From Chloroflexota bacterium (lineage in GTDB: Bacteria; Chloroflexota; Limnocylindria; P2-11E; CF-107), in the NCBI GenBank assembly GCA_005881435.1, contig VBHP01000033.1, positions 1 to 40,938 of the forward strand: a DNA stretch of 40,938 nucleotides, in the 5' to 3' direction. Shown piece by piece: positions 16,017 to 24,131 of this stretch. Position 1 is the first letter of the stretch; each line of letters begins with the position of its first letter. The translations under genes and the position numbers were made by a program. The notes beneath the pieces were generated by a model, which did no database searches, had not been told where the DNA came from, and saw only the letters and a list, made by a program, of their open reading frames with translations.

Positions 16017-16017
16017 G
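15997..16017. promoter_or_regulatory. HAIR-like operator for HspR
   Basis: On the minus strand the site reads CTTGACA-N7-TGTCATG, which keeps the 7-N7-7 layout of the HspR HAIR element (CTTGAGT-N7-ACTCAAG) with changed inner bases. The core TGACAA-CGGTA-TTGTCA (15999-16015 on plus) is a perfect inverted repeat. It overlaps the -35 box, a position that fits repression. Confidence 0.65.
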
Positions 16018-16021
16018 ACTG

Positions 16022-16531
16022 CTATACGCGCCGTCTCCAGTCGGCAAGCACCGCCTTGGCGTGGCCGGGATAGGCGATCCGCGCCGGCAGCTCGCCGGGT
16101 CCGAACCAGCCCAGCTCCACGGCGTCGTCCGAGGCGCGCTCGCGGCCGCCGCTCACCTCGGCCAGGTAGTAGAAGTTCAGCGAATGCGGCCGGATCTGGC
16201 GGTCGACGTACACGCCGAGCAGCCCACGCAGACGCACCCGTAGCCCGGTCTCCTCCCGCAGCTCGCGTCGCGCGCCGGCCTCGGGATGCTCGTCCGCCTC
16301 GAGGTAGCCGCCGGGGATGTCCCACCAGCCGCGGTACGGGGTGACGCCGCGCTTCACCAGCAGGACCTTCCCGTCTCGCACGACGAGGGCGCCGGCGCAG
16401 GGTTTGGCGTTCTCGTAGGCGATCTGACCGCAGCTCCGGCACACGCTTCGCGACCGCCCCGCCACGCGGCGTCGCGACAGGCGACCGCCGCAGGACGCGC
16501 AGAAGCGAAGCGACGGCTGCGTCCGTGTCAT
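16022..16531 (-). CDS. Nudix hydrolase with N-terminal zinc ribbon
   Basis: A 169-residue protein. The N-terminus holds two CxxC pairs (Cys11-Cys14 and Cys31-Cys34), a zinc ribbon as in NudC/YfgH-like Nudix proteins. The Nudix box GYLEADEHPEAGARRELREE followed by TGL is complete (G-x5-E-x7-REUxEExGU), with the acidic residues for metal binding. VLLVKRGVTPYRGWWDIPGG precedes it. The family cleaves nucleoside diphosphate-linked substrates; which one is not readable here. The ATG at 16531 lies 8 bp after the RCK protein stop and gives the start MTRTQPSLRFCASCGG; longer frames would overlap that gene. Confidence 0.88.
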   Translation of the reverse strand: MTRTQPSLRFCASCGGRLSRRRVAGRSRSVCRSCGQIAYENAKPCAGALVVRDGKVLLVKRGVTPYRGWWDIPGGYLEADEHPEAGARRELREETGLRVRLRGLLGVYVDRQIRPHSLNFYYLAEVSGGRERASDDAVELGWFGPGELPARIAYPGHAKAVLADWRRRV

Positions 16532-16538
16532 CGTTCCG

Positions 16539-17195
16539 CTACCCGACGAGCGCTTTGCGGACCTCCGGCTCGGCTGACGTGGGCGTGAAGGCGATGATGC
16601 GATCGCCAGGCTGCAGACGCTCGTCCGCGCGGGCGCGCACAAGCTGACGTTTCCGCACGATGCACCCGACGGTGGCGCCTTCCGGCAGCCGCAGCTCCTT
16701 GATCGGTTTTCCCGCTGACGGCGAGTCCTCGGCGATCTCGGCCTCCACGATCTCGAGACCGGCGGTGACGAGGGGCATGATCGGCACCAGACCGCGCATC
16801 GGCAGCTCCTGCTCGATCACGCTCATGAGCACTCTCGTGCTCGATACCGTCTCCTCGATCCCGAGCTTCTTGAACACGATCTCGTTCTTGGGGTCGTTGA
16901 CGCGGGCGATGACGCGTGGCACGCGGCAGTGGACCTTCGCCATCTGGCACACCACCAGGTTCACCGGATCGTCGCCGGTCGCCGCGATGACCGCATCGGC
17001 GCGCTGGCAGCCGGCCTCGAGCAAGAAGCGCCCCTCGTCGGCGGAACCGGTCAGCACGATGTTGCCGAGCTGCTCTTGGATCCACTGCGCTCGACGACGC
17101 TCCTCCTCGATGACCATCACCTCGTGCCCGGCCTCGATGAGCGCCTGCGCCAGGTGGAACCCGACCTGGCCGCCACCGGCGATGACGAAGTACAT
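16539..17195 (-). CDS. RCK (TrkA) potassium-uptake regulatory protein, full length
   Basis: A 218-residue protein with an N-terminal Rossmann RCK_N domain (MYFVIAGGGQVGFHLAQALI, GxGxxG at 7-12; Glu30-Glu31 near the ribose end) and a C-terminal RCK_C domain (about 140-215, LEIVEAEIAEDSPSAGKPIK and LQPGDRIIAFTP). TrkA/KtrA-type subunits bind NAD(H) or ATP/ADP and gate K+ transporters. It starts next to the stop of a second, shorter RCK protein. The pair sits downstream of a UspA gene and two APC permeases, suggesting that it regulates them or another K+ channel elsewhere. Confidence 0.9.
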   Translation of the reverse strand: MYFVIAGGGQVGFHLAQALIEAGHEVMVIEEERRRAQWIQEQLGNIVLTGSADEGRFLLEAGCQRADAVIAATGDDPVNLVVCQMAKVHCRVPRVIARVNDPKNEIVFKKLGIEETVSSTRVLMSVIEQELPMRGLVPIMPLVTAGLEIVEAEIAEDSPSAGKPIKELRLPEGATVGCIVRKRQLVRARADERLQPGDRIIAFTPTSAEPEVRKALVG

Positions 17196-17681
17196 CTACT
17201 CCTCCTGCGGCACGACGTCGCCGGCGAGGATGGCCTCGCGCCGCCGCGCGCGATCGAGCAGCGACCCGGGCTCGCTGTCGCGACCGATCAGCATCTCGTG
17301 CACGAGCTCGGACAGGATGGTGGTCCGCGACCAGGTCTCGATGCCCTTCGAGCGGTAAGTCTGCGCGCGGATGGGGTCGTTGATCTTACACAGCACGCGT
17401 CGCACGCCGAAGATCTCTTTGGCGATCTGGGCACCCATGATGTTGCGGTTGTCGCCGTTCGTGGCGATGACGAAGGCCTCGACCTCCTGGATGCCCGCGC
17501 CGCGCAGCACGTCCATGTCGATGCCGTTGCCGAGGACGGTCGAGCCGTTGAACGATTGCGGCAGGTTCTTCGCGAACGCCGCGCTGTTCTCATCGACGAT
17601 CGTGACTTCGTTGCCTTCGGCGTCGAGGCGGCCGGCCAGCATGCCGCCCACGCGACCACAGCCGACGATCAGCACCTTCAT
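17196..17681 (-). CDS. RCK_N-only TrkA-like protein
   Basis: A 161-residue protein with the Rossmann start MKVLIVGCGRVGGMLAGRLD (GxGxxG at 7-12), VTIVDEN and the later ATNGDNRNIMGAQIAKEIFG stretch typical of RCK_N. The RCK_C ligand domain is absent; the last 30 residues (LLDRARRREAILAGDVVPQE) are charged. It abuts the full-length RCK gene and overlaps the UspA gene by four bases (ATGA at 17678-17681). A heteromeric ring with the longer RCK protein is possible but inferred from adjacency only. Confidence 0.88.
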   Translation of the reverse strand: MKVLIVGCGRVGGMLAGRLDAEGNEVTIVDENSAAFAKNLPQSFNGSTVLGNGIDMDVLRGAGIQEVEAFVIATNGDNRNIMGAQIAKEIFGVRRVLCKINDPIRAQTYRSKGIETWSRTTILSELVHEMLIGRDSEPGSLLDRARRREAILAGDVVPQEE

Positions 17682-18118
17682 GCCGGCACAGCCCGATCGC
17701 GCAGCGCGATCACCTCACAGGGAGCCTTGAGGAAGACGTTCTGAACGGTCCGGCCCACCGTGACCTGACCCATGCGCCTACGGTAGGGCATCCCGATGAT
17801 CACCAAATCGACGTTCCGCTGCTCGGCCTCGTGCACGATCGCGGACCACGCCGTGCGAGCCGCGACGTACTCGGTCTGCAACGTGATGCCGACCGACCGG
17901 CCGACCTCCTCGGCCGCTTCGAGCAGCCGCTCGGCGCGGACCTCGTCCTCAGTGAGGTCGGCGTCGAGTGGACGGTTCCACTGCACTTCGATCACATGCA
18001 GGGCTTCGATCTGCGCCTTGTTGGGCTTGCCGATGAGCGCGGCCAGCCTGACGACATCAGCGTCCACGGCGGCACCGGCGAGCGGCAGCAGGATCCGTTT
18101 CGGCTTCATGGGCGGCAA
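17678..18118 (-). CDS. Universal stress protein (UspA) family
   Basis: A 146-residue single-domain Usp. KPKRILLPLAGAAVDADVVR begins the fold; LHVIEVQWN (40-48), VDLVIIGMP (103-111) and the final KAPCEVIALRD strand are typical. The ATP-binding signature G-2x-G-9x-G(S/T) is not intact: the segment reads GMPYRRRMGQVTVGRTVQ, so ATP binding is doubtful. An in-frame ATG at 18109 (MKPKRILLPL) is an equally good start. The ATGA overlap with the RCK gene and the 15-bp gap after the permease gene suggest one transcript with the transporters. Confidence 0.87.
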   Translation of the reverse strand: MPPMKPKRILLPLAGAAVDADVVRLAALIGKPNKAQIEALHVIEVQWNRPLDADLTEDEVRAERLLEAAEEVGRSVGITLQTEYVAARTAWSAIVHEAEQRNVDLVIIGMPYRRRMGQVTVGRTVQNVFLKAPCEVIALRDRAVPA

Positions 18119-18133
18119 GAGGATACGCGGAGG

Positions 18134-20161
18134 CTACGGCGCTCGCTCCTCGGGCGGGACGTGGTAGGGCACGTCGATCACGACCGTGTTCGGTCGGAAG
18201 AACAGCGCCAGCTTGATGCGCAGCGCGGTCTGGTTGTGCAGCGCGTACTCCCACCAGTGTCGCGGCACGAACTCGGCCAGCACCACGGTGATCGGGCGTC
18301 GCGTGTCGTCGCGATCGATGTCGTCGAGATAGCTCTGTAGCGGCGGTAGCAGCGCGCGGTAGGGCGATGTGACGACGTCGAGCTTGATCTCGGGAACGAT
18401 CTTGGTCCACCGCTCCTGGAACGCTTTGGCGCTGGCCTCGTCGTCGTCGATGTGCAGTGCCCGGACATCGCGCGAGAGTCCCGACGCGAACGACAGCGCG
18501 CGCAGCGCCGCGCGATCGAGGCGGCTCACCGGCACGACGACGATGGGCTGCAGCGGCTCGACGCGCAGCTCGTCGGGATCCGCCACCAGCTCGTCCTCGA
18601 CGGCGCGATAGTGGCGGTTGATGCCGTAGAACAGCGCCACCAGCAGCGGCATCGCGATCAAGACCATCCAGGCGCCGAACTCGAACTTCGTCACGGCAAC
18701 GATGACCGCGACGACGGCCGTCACCGCGGCGCCGAACGCGTTCAGCCCGATCGACAGCCGCCAGTGCGGATTGCGCAGCCGCCACCAGCGGCGCACCAGC
18801 CCGGTCTGGGACAACGTGAACGCGACGAACACGCCGATGGTGTAGAGCGGGATCAGCCGCGTCACGCTGCCGCCGAATGCGGCGAGGATCAGGCTGGCCA
18901 GGACCGCCACGGCGATGATGCCGGTGGAAAAGGCGAGCCGGTCCCCGCGAAAGGCGAACTGGCGCGGCACGAACCGGTCGCGGGCCAGGATCGAGGCCAG
19001 CCGCGGGAAGCCGGAGAAGCTGGTGTTCGCGGCGAAGAGCAGCAGGAGCGCGGTGATGCCCTGGACCACGTAATAGAAGGGGCCGACCCCGACTAGCGTC
19101 CGCGTGATCTGGCTATTGACCGTCTCGGCTTCGTTCGGATCCGGCACGATGTCGAGCGCGCCGCCGATGAAGGAGAGCCCGCCGAAGATGATCGCGAAGC
19201 AGACGCCCATCACCACGAGGGTCAGGCTGGCGTTGCGCGGCTCGGGCTTCTTGAACGCGGGAACGCTGTTGCCGATGGCCTCCACACCGGTCAGCGCGAC
19301 GGCGCCGGAGGAGAAGGCGCGTAGCACCACGAGCACGGTGAGGGCTTCGGCGTTCCGCTCGTAGCTCCCGAGCCACTGCGGCGGCGGCACGTAGCTCGGC
19401 AGGCCGCCGCTGAGCATGAGGAAAACGCCGTAGCCGATGAGCGCGAAGTACGACCCGAGGTAGAGGTAGGTCGGACCGGCGAAGACGAGGCCGGATTCAC
19501 GAAGGCCACGCAGATTCGCCAGCGTGACGAGGGCGATGAGACCGATGGCGAAGAGCACGCGATGCTCGTGGACCGCGGGTAGCGCCGACGACAGCGCGGC
19601 GACGCCGGCCGCGGTCGACACGGCGATGGTCAGCGTGTAGTCGATGAGCAGTGCCGCGGCCGCGACGAGCCCGGGGATCATGCCGAGGTTCTCGCTCGCG
19701 ACTTGATAGCTGCCGCCGCCCTGCGGGTAGGCGTGGATCACTCGGATCTCGGCGACGATGACGATCGCCAGCACGGCGATGATCGCGACGGTGATCGGCT
19801 CGGTGAGGTTGAGGGCCGCAATGCCGGCGAGGACGAGCACGCGCATGATCTCCTCGGTCGCGTATGCCGAGGAGGTGATGTTGTCGGGCGCGAAGAGCGC
19901 GAGGCCGACCTTCTTCGAGACGCGCTCGAGCGCTTCGGCCTCACTTCGCAGCGCCCGTCCGATCAAGACACGGCGCACGCGTTGGAACGCGTGGCCCAGA
20001 CCCGATTCCGACTCGTAGGCCGAATCCTTGGCCTCGTAGCGACCCTTGCCCGTGAGGCGGAAGCTCTTGGGGCGCACGATCCGGACGATGCGTTCGCCCG
20101 GCCGCCGGCCGCGTTCGGGGCGACGTTCTCCGAGGTCAGGCACGATTGGCCGGATGATCAT
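18134..20161 (-). CDS. APC-superfamily permease with C-terminal cytoplasmic domain (KimA-like candidate)
   Basis: A 675-residue permease. The N-terminal 95 residues are hydrophilic. The transport core opens with APDNITSSAYATEEIMRVLV and continues through about 12 hydrophobic segments with YPQGGGSYQVASENLG, ALTGVEAIGNSVPAFKKPEP and TSFSGFPRLASILARDRFVP. The last ~150 residues are soluble, with a Usp-like pattern (IVVVPVSRLDRAALRALSFA). APC core plus soluble Usp-like domain is the layout of the K+ importer KimA. Together with the adjacent RCK and UspA genes this suggests K+ uptake, but amino-acid transport is not excluded. The ATG at 20161 overlaps the upstream paralogue by 26 bp; a GTG at 20143 is an alternative. 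Confidence 0.85.
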   Translation of the reverse strand: MIIRPIVPDLGERRPERGRRPGERIVRIVRPKSFRLTGKGRYEAKDSAYESESGLGHAFQRVRRVLIGRALRSEAEALERVSKKVGLALFAPDNITSSAYATEEIMRVLVLAGIAALNLTEPITVAIIAVLAIVIVAEIRVIHAYPQGGGSYQVASENLGMIPGLVAAAALLIDYTLTIAVSTAAGVAALSSALPAVHEHRVLFAIGLIALVTLANLRGLRESGLVFAGPTYLYLGSYFALIGYGVFLMLSGGLPSYVPPPQWLGSYERNAEALTVLVVLRAFSSGAVALTGVEAIGNSVPAFKKPEPRNASLTLVVMGVCFAIIFGGLSFIGGALDIVPDPNEAETVNSQITRTLVGVGPFYYVVQGITALLLLFAANTSFSGFPRLASILARDRFVPRQFAFRGDRLAFSTGIIAVAVLASLILAAFGGSVTRLIPLYTIGVFVAFTLSQTGLVRRWWRLRNPHWRLSIGLNAFGAAVTAVVAVIVAVTKFEFGAWMVLIAMPLLVALFYGINRHYRAVEDELVADPDELRVEPLQPIVVVPVSRLDRAALRALSFASGLSRDVRALHIDDDEASAKAFQERWTKIVPEIKLDVVTSPYRALLPPLQSYLDDIDRDDTRRPITVVLAEFVPRHWWEYALHNQTALRIKLALFFRPNTVVIDVPYHVPPEERAP

Positions 20162-22190
20162 CGTCGCGCGCCATGTACGGGACGTCGAGCACGACGGTGT
20201 TGGGGCGGAAGAACAGCGCGAGCTTCAGCCGCAGCGCGGTTTGGTTGTGCAGCGGCCACTCCCACCAGTGCCGCGGCACGAATTCGGAAAGGATCACCAT
20301 TACCGGTCGTTTCTTGCCGCCCTTGTCGATCGCGTCGATGTACGCCAGGAGCGGACGGATCAGCGAGCGATACGGCGATTCGATGATCACCAGGGGGATG
20401 TCGGGCACGAGCTTTCGCCACCGCTGGCCGAACCGCTTCGCCTCCTCCGGATCCGAGGCCACCAGGACGGCGGTGACGTCACCGGACATCTGACGCGCGA
20501 TCTGTAGCGCCTCGATGTGTGCGCGATCGATACGACCGACGGGCACGATGACGCGCGGGTGGACGCGCACGCGGAGCGCCTCTTCCGGCGTCGCGATGAC
20601 AAGCATGTCCTCGACCTCGCGATAGTGGCGATGTATGCCATAGAACAGGGCGACGAATACGGGCATGACGAGGATGACCATCCACGCGCCCTGGGTGAAT
20701 TTCGACGCGGCGACCTCGACGGCCACGACGCCTGTGGCAACCGCGCCGACGGCGTTGATCGCTGCGCTGAGCCGCCAGCCCCGCTTGCGGTTCGCGCGCC
20801 AGTACCGCACAAGGCCGGCTTGCGTGAGCGTGAAGGCGATGAACACGCCGATGGTGTAGAGCGGTATCAGGCTGGCAACGCTGCCGCCGAACGAGACCAG
20901 GAGCGCGGCGGACAAGCCCGCGAGGGCGAGGATCCCGGTGGAGTACGCCAGGCGGTCGCCGCGGAAGGAGAACTGCCGCGGCATGAAGCGGTCGTTGGCC
21001 ATGATCGCTGCGAGACGCGGGAAGCCGTTGAAGCTGGTATTCGCGGCCAGCGCGAGGATGAGCGTCGTCGCGACCTGCACCACGTAGAACCCGAAGCTGT
21101 TATCACCGACGAGCGCGGCGACGATCTGGCTGAGGAGCGTCTGCTGCTCGGACGGGTCCGGCACCACGCCCATCGCCGAAGCCAGCAGGCCGACGGCGAA
21201 GAAGATCGAGCCGAACAGCACGGCCATGATCACGAGCGTGATGCTCGCGTTGCGTGCTTCGGGCTTCTGGAACGCCGGCACGCCGTTCGCGACCGCCTCG
21301 ACACCGGTCAGGCCCGACGCGCCAGAAGCGAAGGCGCGGAGGACGAGCAGCAAGGCCAGTGGCTGTGGCGTCAGTGGCAGCCACTCACGCGGTGACACGT
21401 CGTGCGGCAGCGCGCCGAAGAGGTTCAGCACGATGCCGTAGAGCAGCACGCCACCCAGACTGAAGACGTAGAGGTACGTGGGCGCGGCGAAGATGTTGCC
21501 CGACTCGCGGATGCCGCGCAGGTTTCCAAGGGTCAGCGCCAGAATGAACAGCACGCCGGCGAAGATCCGGTTGTCGTAGAACCACGGCGCCGCCGCCCCG
21601 ACGGCCGCGACACCCGCTGCGACGGAGACCGACACGGTCAGGATGTAGTCGGCGAACAGCGCTGCCGCGGCGACAAGGCCGGCGATCATGCCGAGGTTCT
21701 CGCTGGCGACGACATACGAGCCGCCGCCGTTGGGATAGGCACGGATCGCTTGTAGGTACGAAAGCACGACGATGGCGAGGATGAGCAAGATCGCGACGTG
21801 GAGCGGAATCGTCAGACTCAGTCCGGCCAGGCCGGCGAACTTGAGGATGCGCATCATCTCCTCGGTCGCGTATGCCGACGAGGAGATGTTGTCCGAGGCG
21901 AAGATCGGAAGACCAAGCTTCTTCGAAACGCGCTCGAGCGACTCGGCCTCGGTGGGCAGCCGCTTGCCGATCAGGACACGGCGGAGTGAGTCGTAGAGGC
22001 GACCCAGCGGAGTGTCGGCCTCGAGCACGCGGTCGGTCGCGATGTACACGCCCGGGCCGGCGCGCCGAAAATCGTCGCGGTGCGGCCGAATGATCCGGAC
22101 GATGTCTTCGCCGGGACGCCGGCCCTTCTCTTTACGGCGCTCCTCGAGCTCACCGGCCCGCGCCGCGCGCTGATCGTCCTCGGCGGTCAC
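20136..22190 (-). CDS. APC-superfamily permease, tandem paralogue
   Basis: A 684-residue protein, clearly a duplicate of the following permease. Shared blocks include FASDNISSSAYATEEMMRIL, YPNGGGSYVVASENLGMIAG, GLTGVEAVANGVPAFQKPEA, TSFNGFPRLAAIMANDRFMP and, at the C-terminus, SEFVPRHWWEWPLHNQTALR. As in its neighbour, a hydrophilic N-terminal region of about 90 residues precedes the transmembrane core and a soluble domain of about 150 residues follows. The two may form heteromers or differ in affinity. The start is GTG at 22190 with TACAAT 10 nt upstream, so it probably opens the permease-UspA-RCK operon. Confidence 0.86.
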   Translation of the reverse strand: MTAEDDQRAARAGELEERRKEKGRRPGEDIVRIIRPHRDDFRRAGPGVYIATDRVLEADTPLGRLYDSLRRVLIGKRLPTEAESLERVSKKLGLPIFASDNISSSAYATEEMMRILKFAGLAGLSLTIPLHVAILLILAIVVLSYLQAIRAYPNGGGSYVVASENLGMIAGLVAAAALFADYILTVSVSVAAGVAAVGAAAPWFYDNRIFAGVLFILALTLGNLRGIRESGNIFAAPTYLYVFSLGGVLLYGIVLNLFGALPHDVSPREWLPLTPQPLALLLVLRAFASGASGLTGVEAVANGVPAFQKPEARNASITLVIMAVLFGSIFFAVGLLASAMGVVPDPSEQQTLLSQIVAALVGDNSFGFYVVQVATTLILALAANTSFNGFPRLAAIMANDRFMPRQFSFRGDRLAYSTGILALAGLSAALLVSFGGSVASLIPLYTIGVFIAFTLTQAGLVRYWRANRKRGWRLSAAINAVGAVATGVVAVEVAASKFTQGAWMVILVMPVFVALFYGIHRHYREVEDMLVIATPEEALRVRVHPRVIVPVGRIDRAHIEALQIARQMSGDVTAVLVASDPEEAKRFGQRWRKLVPDIPLVIIESPYRSLIRPLLAYIDAIDKGGKKRPVMVILSEFVPRHWWEWPLHNQTALRLKLALFFRPNTVVLDVPYMARDDDHPANRA

Positions 22191-22200
22191 TAGAACGCGG

Positions 22201-22206
22201 ATTGTA
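22201..22206 (-). promoter_or_regulatory. -10-like hexamer of the permease operon
   Basis: On the minus strand this reads TACAAT (five of six to consensus), 10 nt before the GTG at 22190. It suggests that the permease-UspA-RCK genes form their own, probably leaderless, transcript, separate from the upstream rsmG group. Confidence 0.45.
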
Positions 22207-22211
22207 GGAAC

Positions 22212-22676
22212 CTAAGGCAGCACTACTTCAGCGCGCGCGAGGATCGTGCCGCCATCGACGAATACGAACGTCGTCTGACCGGTCGGCAGCTGCGAGCGAT
22301 CGATCGACGCGATCGCGAACGGCGACGTGATCACCTGCGTGACGATGCCGCCCGGCGGCGGACCCAGGAACGAGCCTCGCACCCGCACTTCCGAGCCTGC
22401 GACACTCGCACCGTCGACGCGCACGGCATACCCGCCCGTCGAGCGCTCGCCCATGAAGATCGCGATGAGCAGTTCGCCGCCGAGCGGCTTGCCGGCGAGG
22501 ATCGAGAGCCGCGTCCGGTCGATGTCGGTCACGGCGATGGACAGCGACGGCGCTTGGACGTGCGCGAACTGGCCATCGGCCACGACCTGTAACGAGAGCT
22601 CACGCCCGCCCGGCGCGCCGGCGCTGCCGCAAGCCACGACCAGCAGCATGGCGATGGCGCTAGTAGCCGTACGCAA
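22212..22676 (-). CDS. PrcB-like C-terminal domain lipoprotein
   Basis: A 154-residue protein with a TTG start at 22676 that overlaps the end of the metallophosphoesterase gene by 17 bp. The N-terminus (MRTATSAIAMLLVVAC) is a short lipoprotein signal peptide with Cys16. The C-terminal half, GELLIAIFMGERSTGGYAVR followed by a glycine/proline turn (GPPPGGIVTQVITSPF), resembles the PrcB C-terminal domain, known from protease-complex subunits. Its role here is unknown. A TTG is unusual, but the only nearby ATG (22649) would remove most of the signal peptide. Confidence 0.65.
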   Translation of the reverse strand: MRTATSAIAMLLVVACGSAGAPGGRELSLQVVADGQFAHVQAPSLSIAVTDIDRTRLSILAGKPLGGELLIAIFMGERSTGGYAVRVDGASVAGSEVRVRGSFLGPPPGGIVTQVITSPFAIASIDRSQLPTGQTTFVFVDGGTILARAEVVLP

Positions 22677-23391
22677 GGCGTTCCGATAGGAACGGCGGCA
22701 AGCCCCGCCGGCGCATCCGACGCTGCGTCTCGGGAATGTCATACCGGGTGCGATGGAACGTCGCTGTCCGCGCCTCGGTGTCCACTTCGAGCCAGGCTGC
22801 TCGGGGATCGCCGTCCCGCGGCTGGCCGACGCTCCCCGGATTCAACAGCACGCGTCCCTTTGCCAGGTCGATGACCTCACCTTCGCGCGGTTGCCGCGCC
22901 ACGACCGAGCCACGCCCATCGCGCCACTCGAACACGGCGGGGATGTGCGTGTGCCCGTTGCAGCAATGCGGTGTCTCGGCCCGTTGCAGGCAGGCGCGTG
23001 CAGCGCTCCGCTCCAGCACGTACTCCCATACCGGGTCCCGCAGGCTGCCGTGCACGAGCGTGAACGAGTCACGCGTGGCGATCAGGGGCATCGCGCCGAG
23101 AAGGTCGCGGTCCTCGGCCGACAGCAGCGAGCGGTGCAGCAACGCTGCATCGGCGGCCTCGCGATTGAACTCGTTGACGCCCATCTTGCCGGCCACGGCG
23201 AGATCGTGATTCCCGGCGACGACGAAGGCATCGCGATCGCGCAGTGCTGCCAGCACGTCGGCGGGATCGGGCCCATAGCCGACCGTGTCACCCGTTACCC
23301 AGAGGGCGACGCCGCGCGGCGCGTCGCTCAGCACCGCCTCGAGCGCGACAAGGTTGGCGTGGATGTCGGAGAGAACGATGGCTCGCGTCAC
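22660..23391 (-). CDS. Calcineurin-like metallophosphoesterase
   Basis: A 243-residue metallophosphoesterase with all metal-binding motifs: SDIHAN (8-13), GDTVGYGP (34-41), GNHD (60-63), VHG near 115 and GHTH (about 146-149). LLNPGSVGQPRDGDPRAAWL near the C-terminus is typical of the YfcE/ApaH-like group with phosphodiesterase or diadenosine-polyphosphatase activities. The substrate is not determinable. The ATG overlaps the stop of the HisA-like gene by four bases (ATGA at 23388-23391), indicating translational coupling in an rsmG-hisA-like operon. Confidence 0.9.
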   Translation of the reverse strand: MTRAIVLSDIHANLVALEAVLSDAPRGVALWVTGDTVGYGPDPADVLAALRDRDAFVVAGNHDLAVAGKMGVNEFNREAADAALLHRSLLSAEDRDLLGAMPLIATRDSFTLVHGSLRDPVWEYVLERSAARACLQRAETPHCCNGHTHIPAVFEWRDGRGSVVARQPREGEVIDLAKGRVLLNPGSVGQPRDGDPRAAWLEVDTEARTATFHRTRYDIPETQRRMRRRGLPPFLSERLAYGY

Positions 23392-24131
23392 GCCGGCATC
23401 TCGTCGGCGACCCGCTGCGCCTCGGCGATGGTGAAGCGGCCCTCCTGGACCGCGCGCCCGACAACGACGCTGCGCACGCCCGCGACGGCGAGGTCGCGGA
23501 CATCGATGAGATTGCGCACGCCGCCGCCGACGTGCAGCTCCGCGATGGCCTCACCGAGTGCGGACCGCAGCCGGGCAGCGAACGCGAGCGGCGGGCCGCC
23601 GAGCCGGCCGTCGGCCTCGACGTCGATCACGTAGAAACGCGACACGCCGCGCTCGGCAGCGACACGGGCGAGTCCGACAGCATCACCACCCTGGACCGAT
23701 TCGGCCAGCATGACATCGCCGCCTCGCGGTCGGATCCGATCGGCCTCCACCTCGAGCGCGAGGAGGGCGCGCGCGCCCAGCGCCGCCACCGCCGGCAGAC
23801 GATCCGGCGCACCGAGGGTGGCGCTGCCGAACACCACACGGGCGATGCCGCGCCGCAGCGCGTCCGTCGCGACGTCGGGATCGCACACGCTCCCGCCCAG
23901 CTGGACCGGGACGTCCACAGCACGCGCGATCGCGGCCGCGAGTGGAAGGTTGCGGTACTCGCCGGTCCGCGCTCCGTCGAGATCGACGACGTGAAGGCCT
24001 CTCGCGCCGGCGGCGACGAGGCCGCGCGCCAGATCGATGGGGTCGTCGTCGAGCGTGTCGAGCGCGCGGACGCCTTCTCGTGCGGTGGCGACCCGCCCGG
24101 CGGCGAGGTCCACCGCCGGAAGGATCACCAC
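23388..24131 (-). CDS. HisA-like beta/alpha-barrel protein, divergent active site
   Basis: A 247-residue protein of the HisA/HisF barrel family. Family marks present: VILPAVDLAAGR with Asp8, LHVVDLDGARTGEYRNLPL (46-64), IDVEADGRLGGP (169-180), the second phosphate loop HVGGGVRN (200-207) and VVVGRAVQEGRFT (222-234). Marks lost: the first phosphate loop, usually GGGIR, reads GGSV (79-82), and the second catalytic Asp lies in ALEVEADRI with Glu127 and no following Arg. It may be a bona fide but divergent ProFAR isomerase, a changed enzyme or a non-catalytic paralogue. No other his gene is nearby. It overlaps rsmG by 7 bp. Confidence 0.78.
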   Translation of the reverse strand: MVILPAVDLAAGRVATAREGVRALDTLDDDPIDLARGLVAAGARGLHVVDLDGARTGEYRNLPLAAAIARAVDVPVQLGGSVCDPDVATDALRRGIARVVFGSATLGAPDRLPAVAALGARALLALEVEADRIRPRGGDVMLAESVQGGDAVGLARVAAERGVSRFYVIDVEADGRLGGPPLAFAARLRSALGEAIAELHVGGGVRNLIDVRDLAVAGVRSVVVGRAVQEGRFTIAEAQRVADEMPA

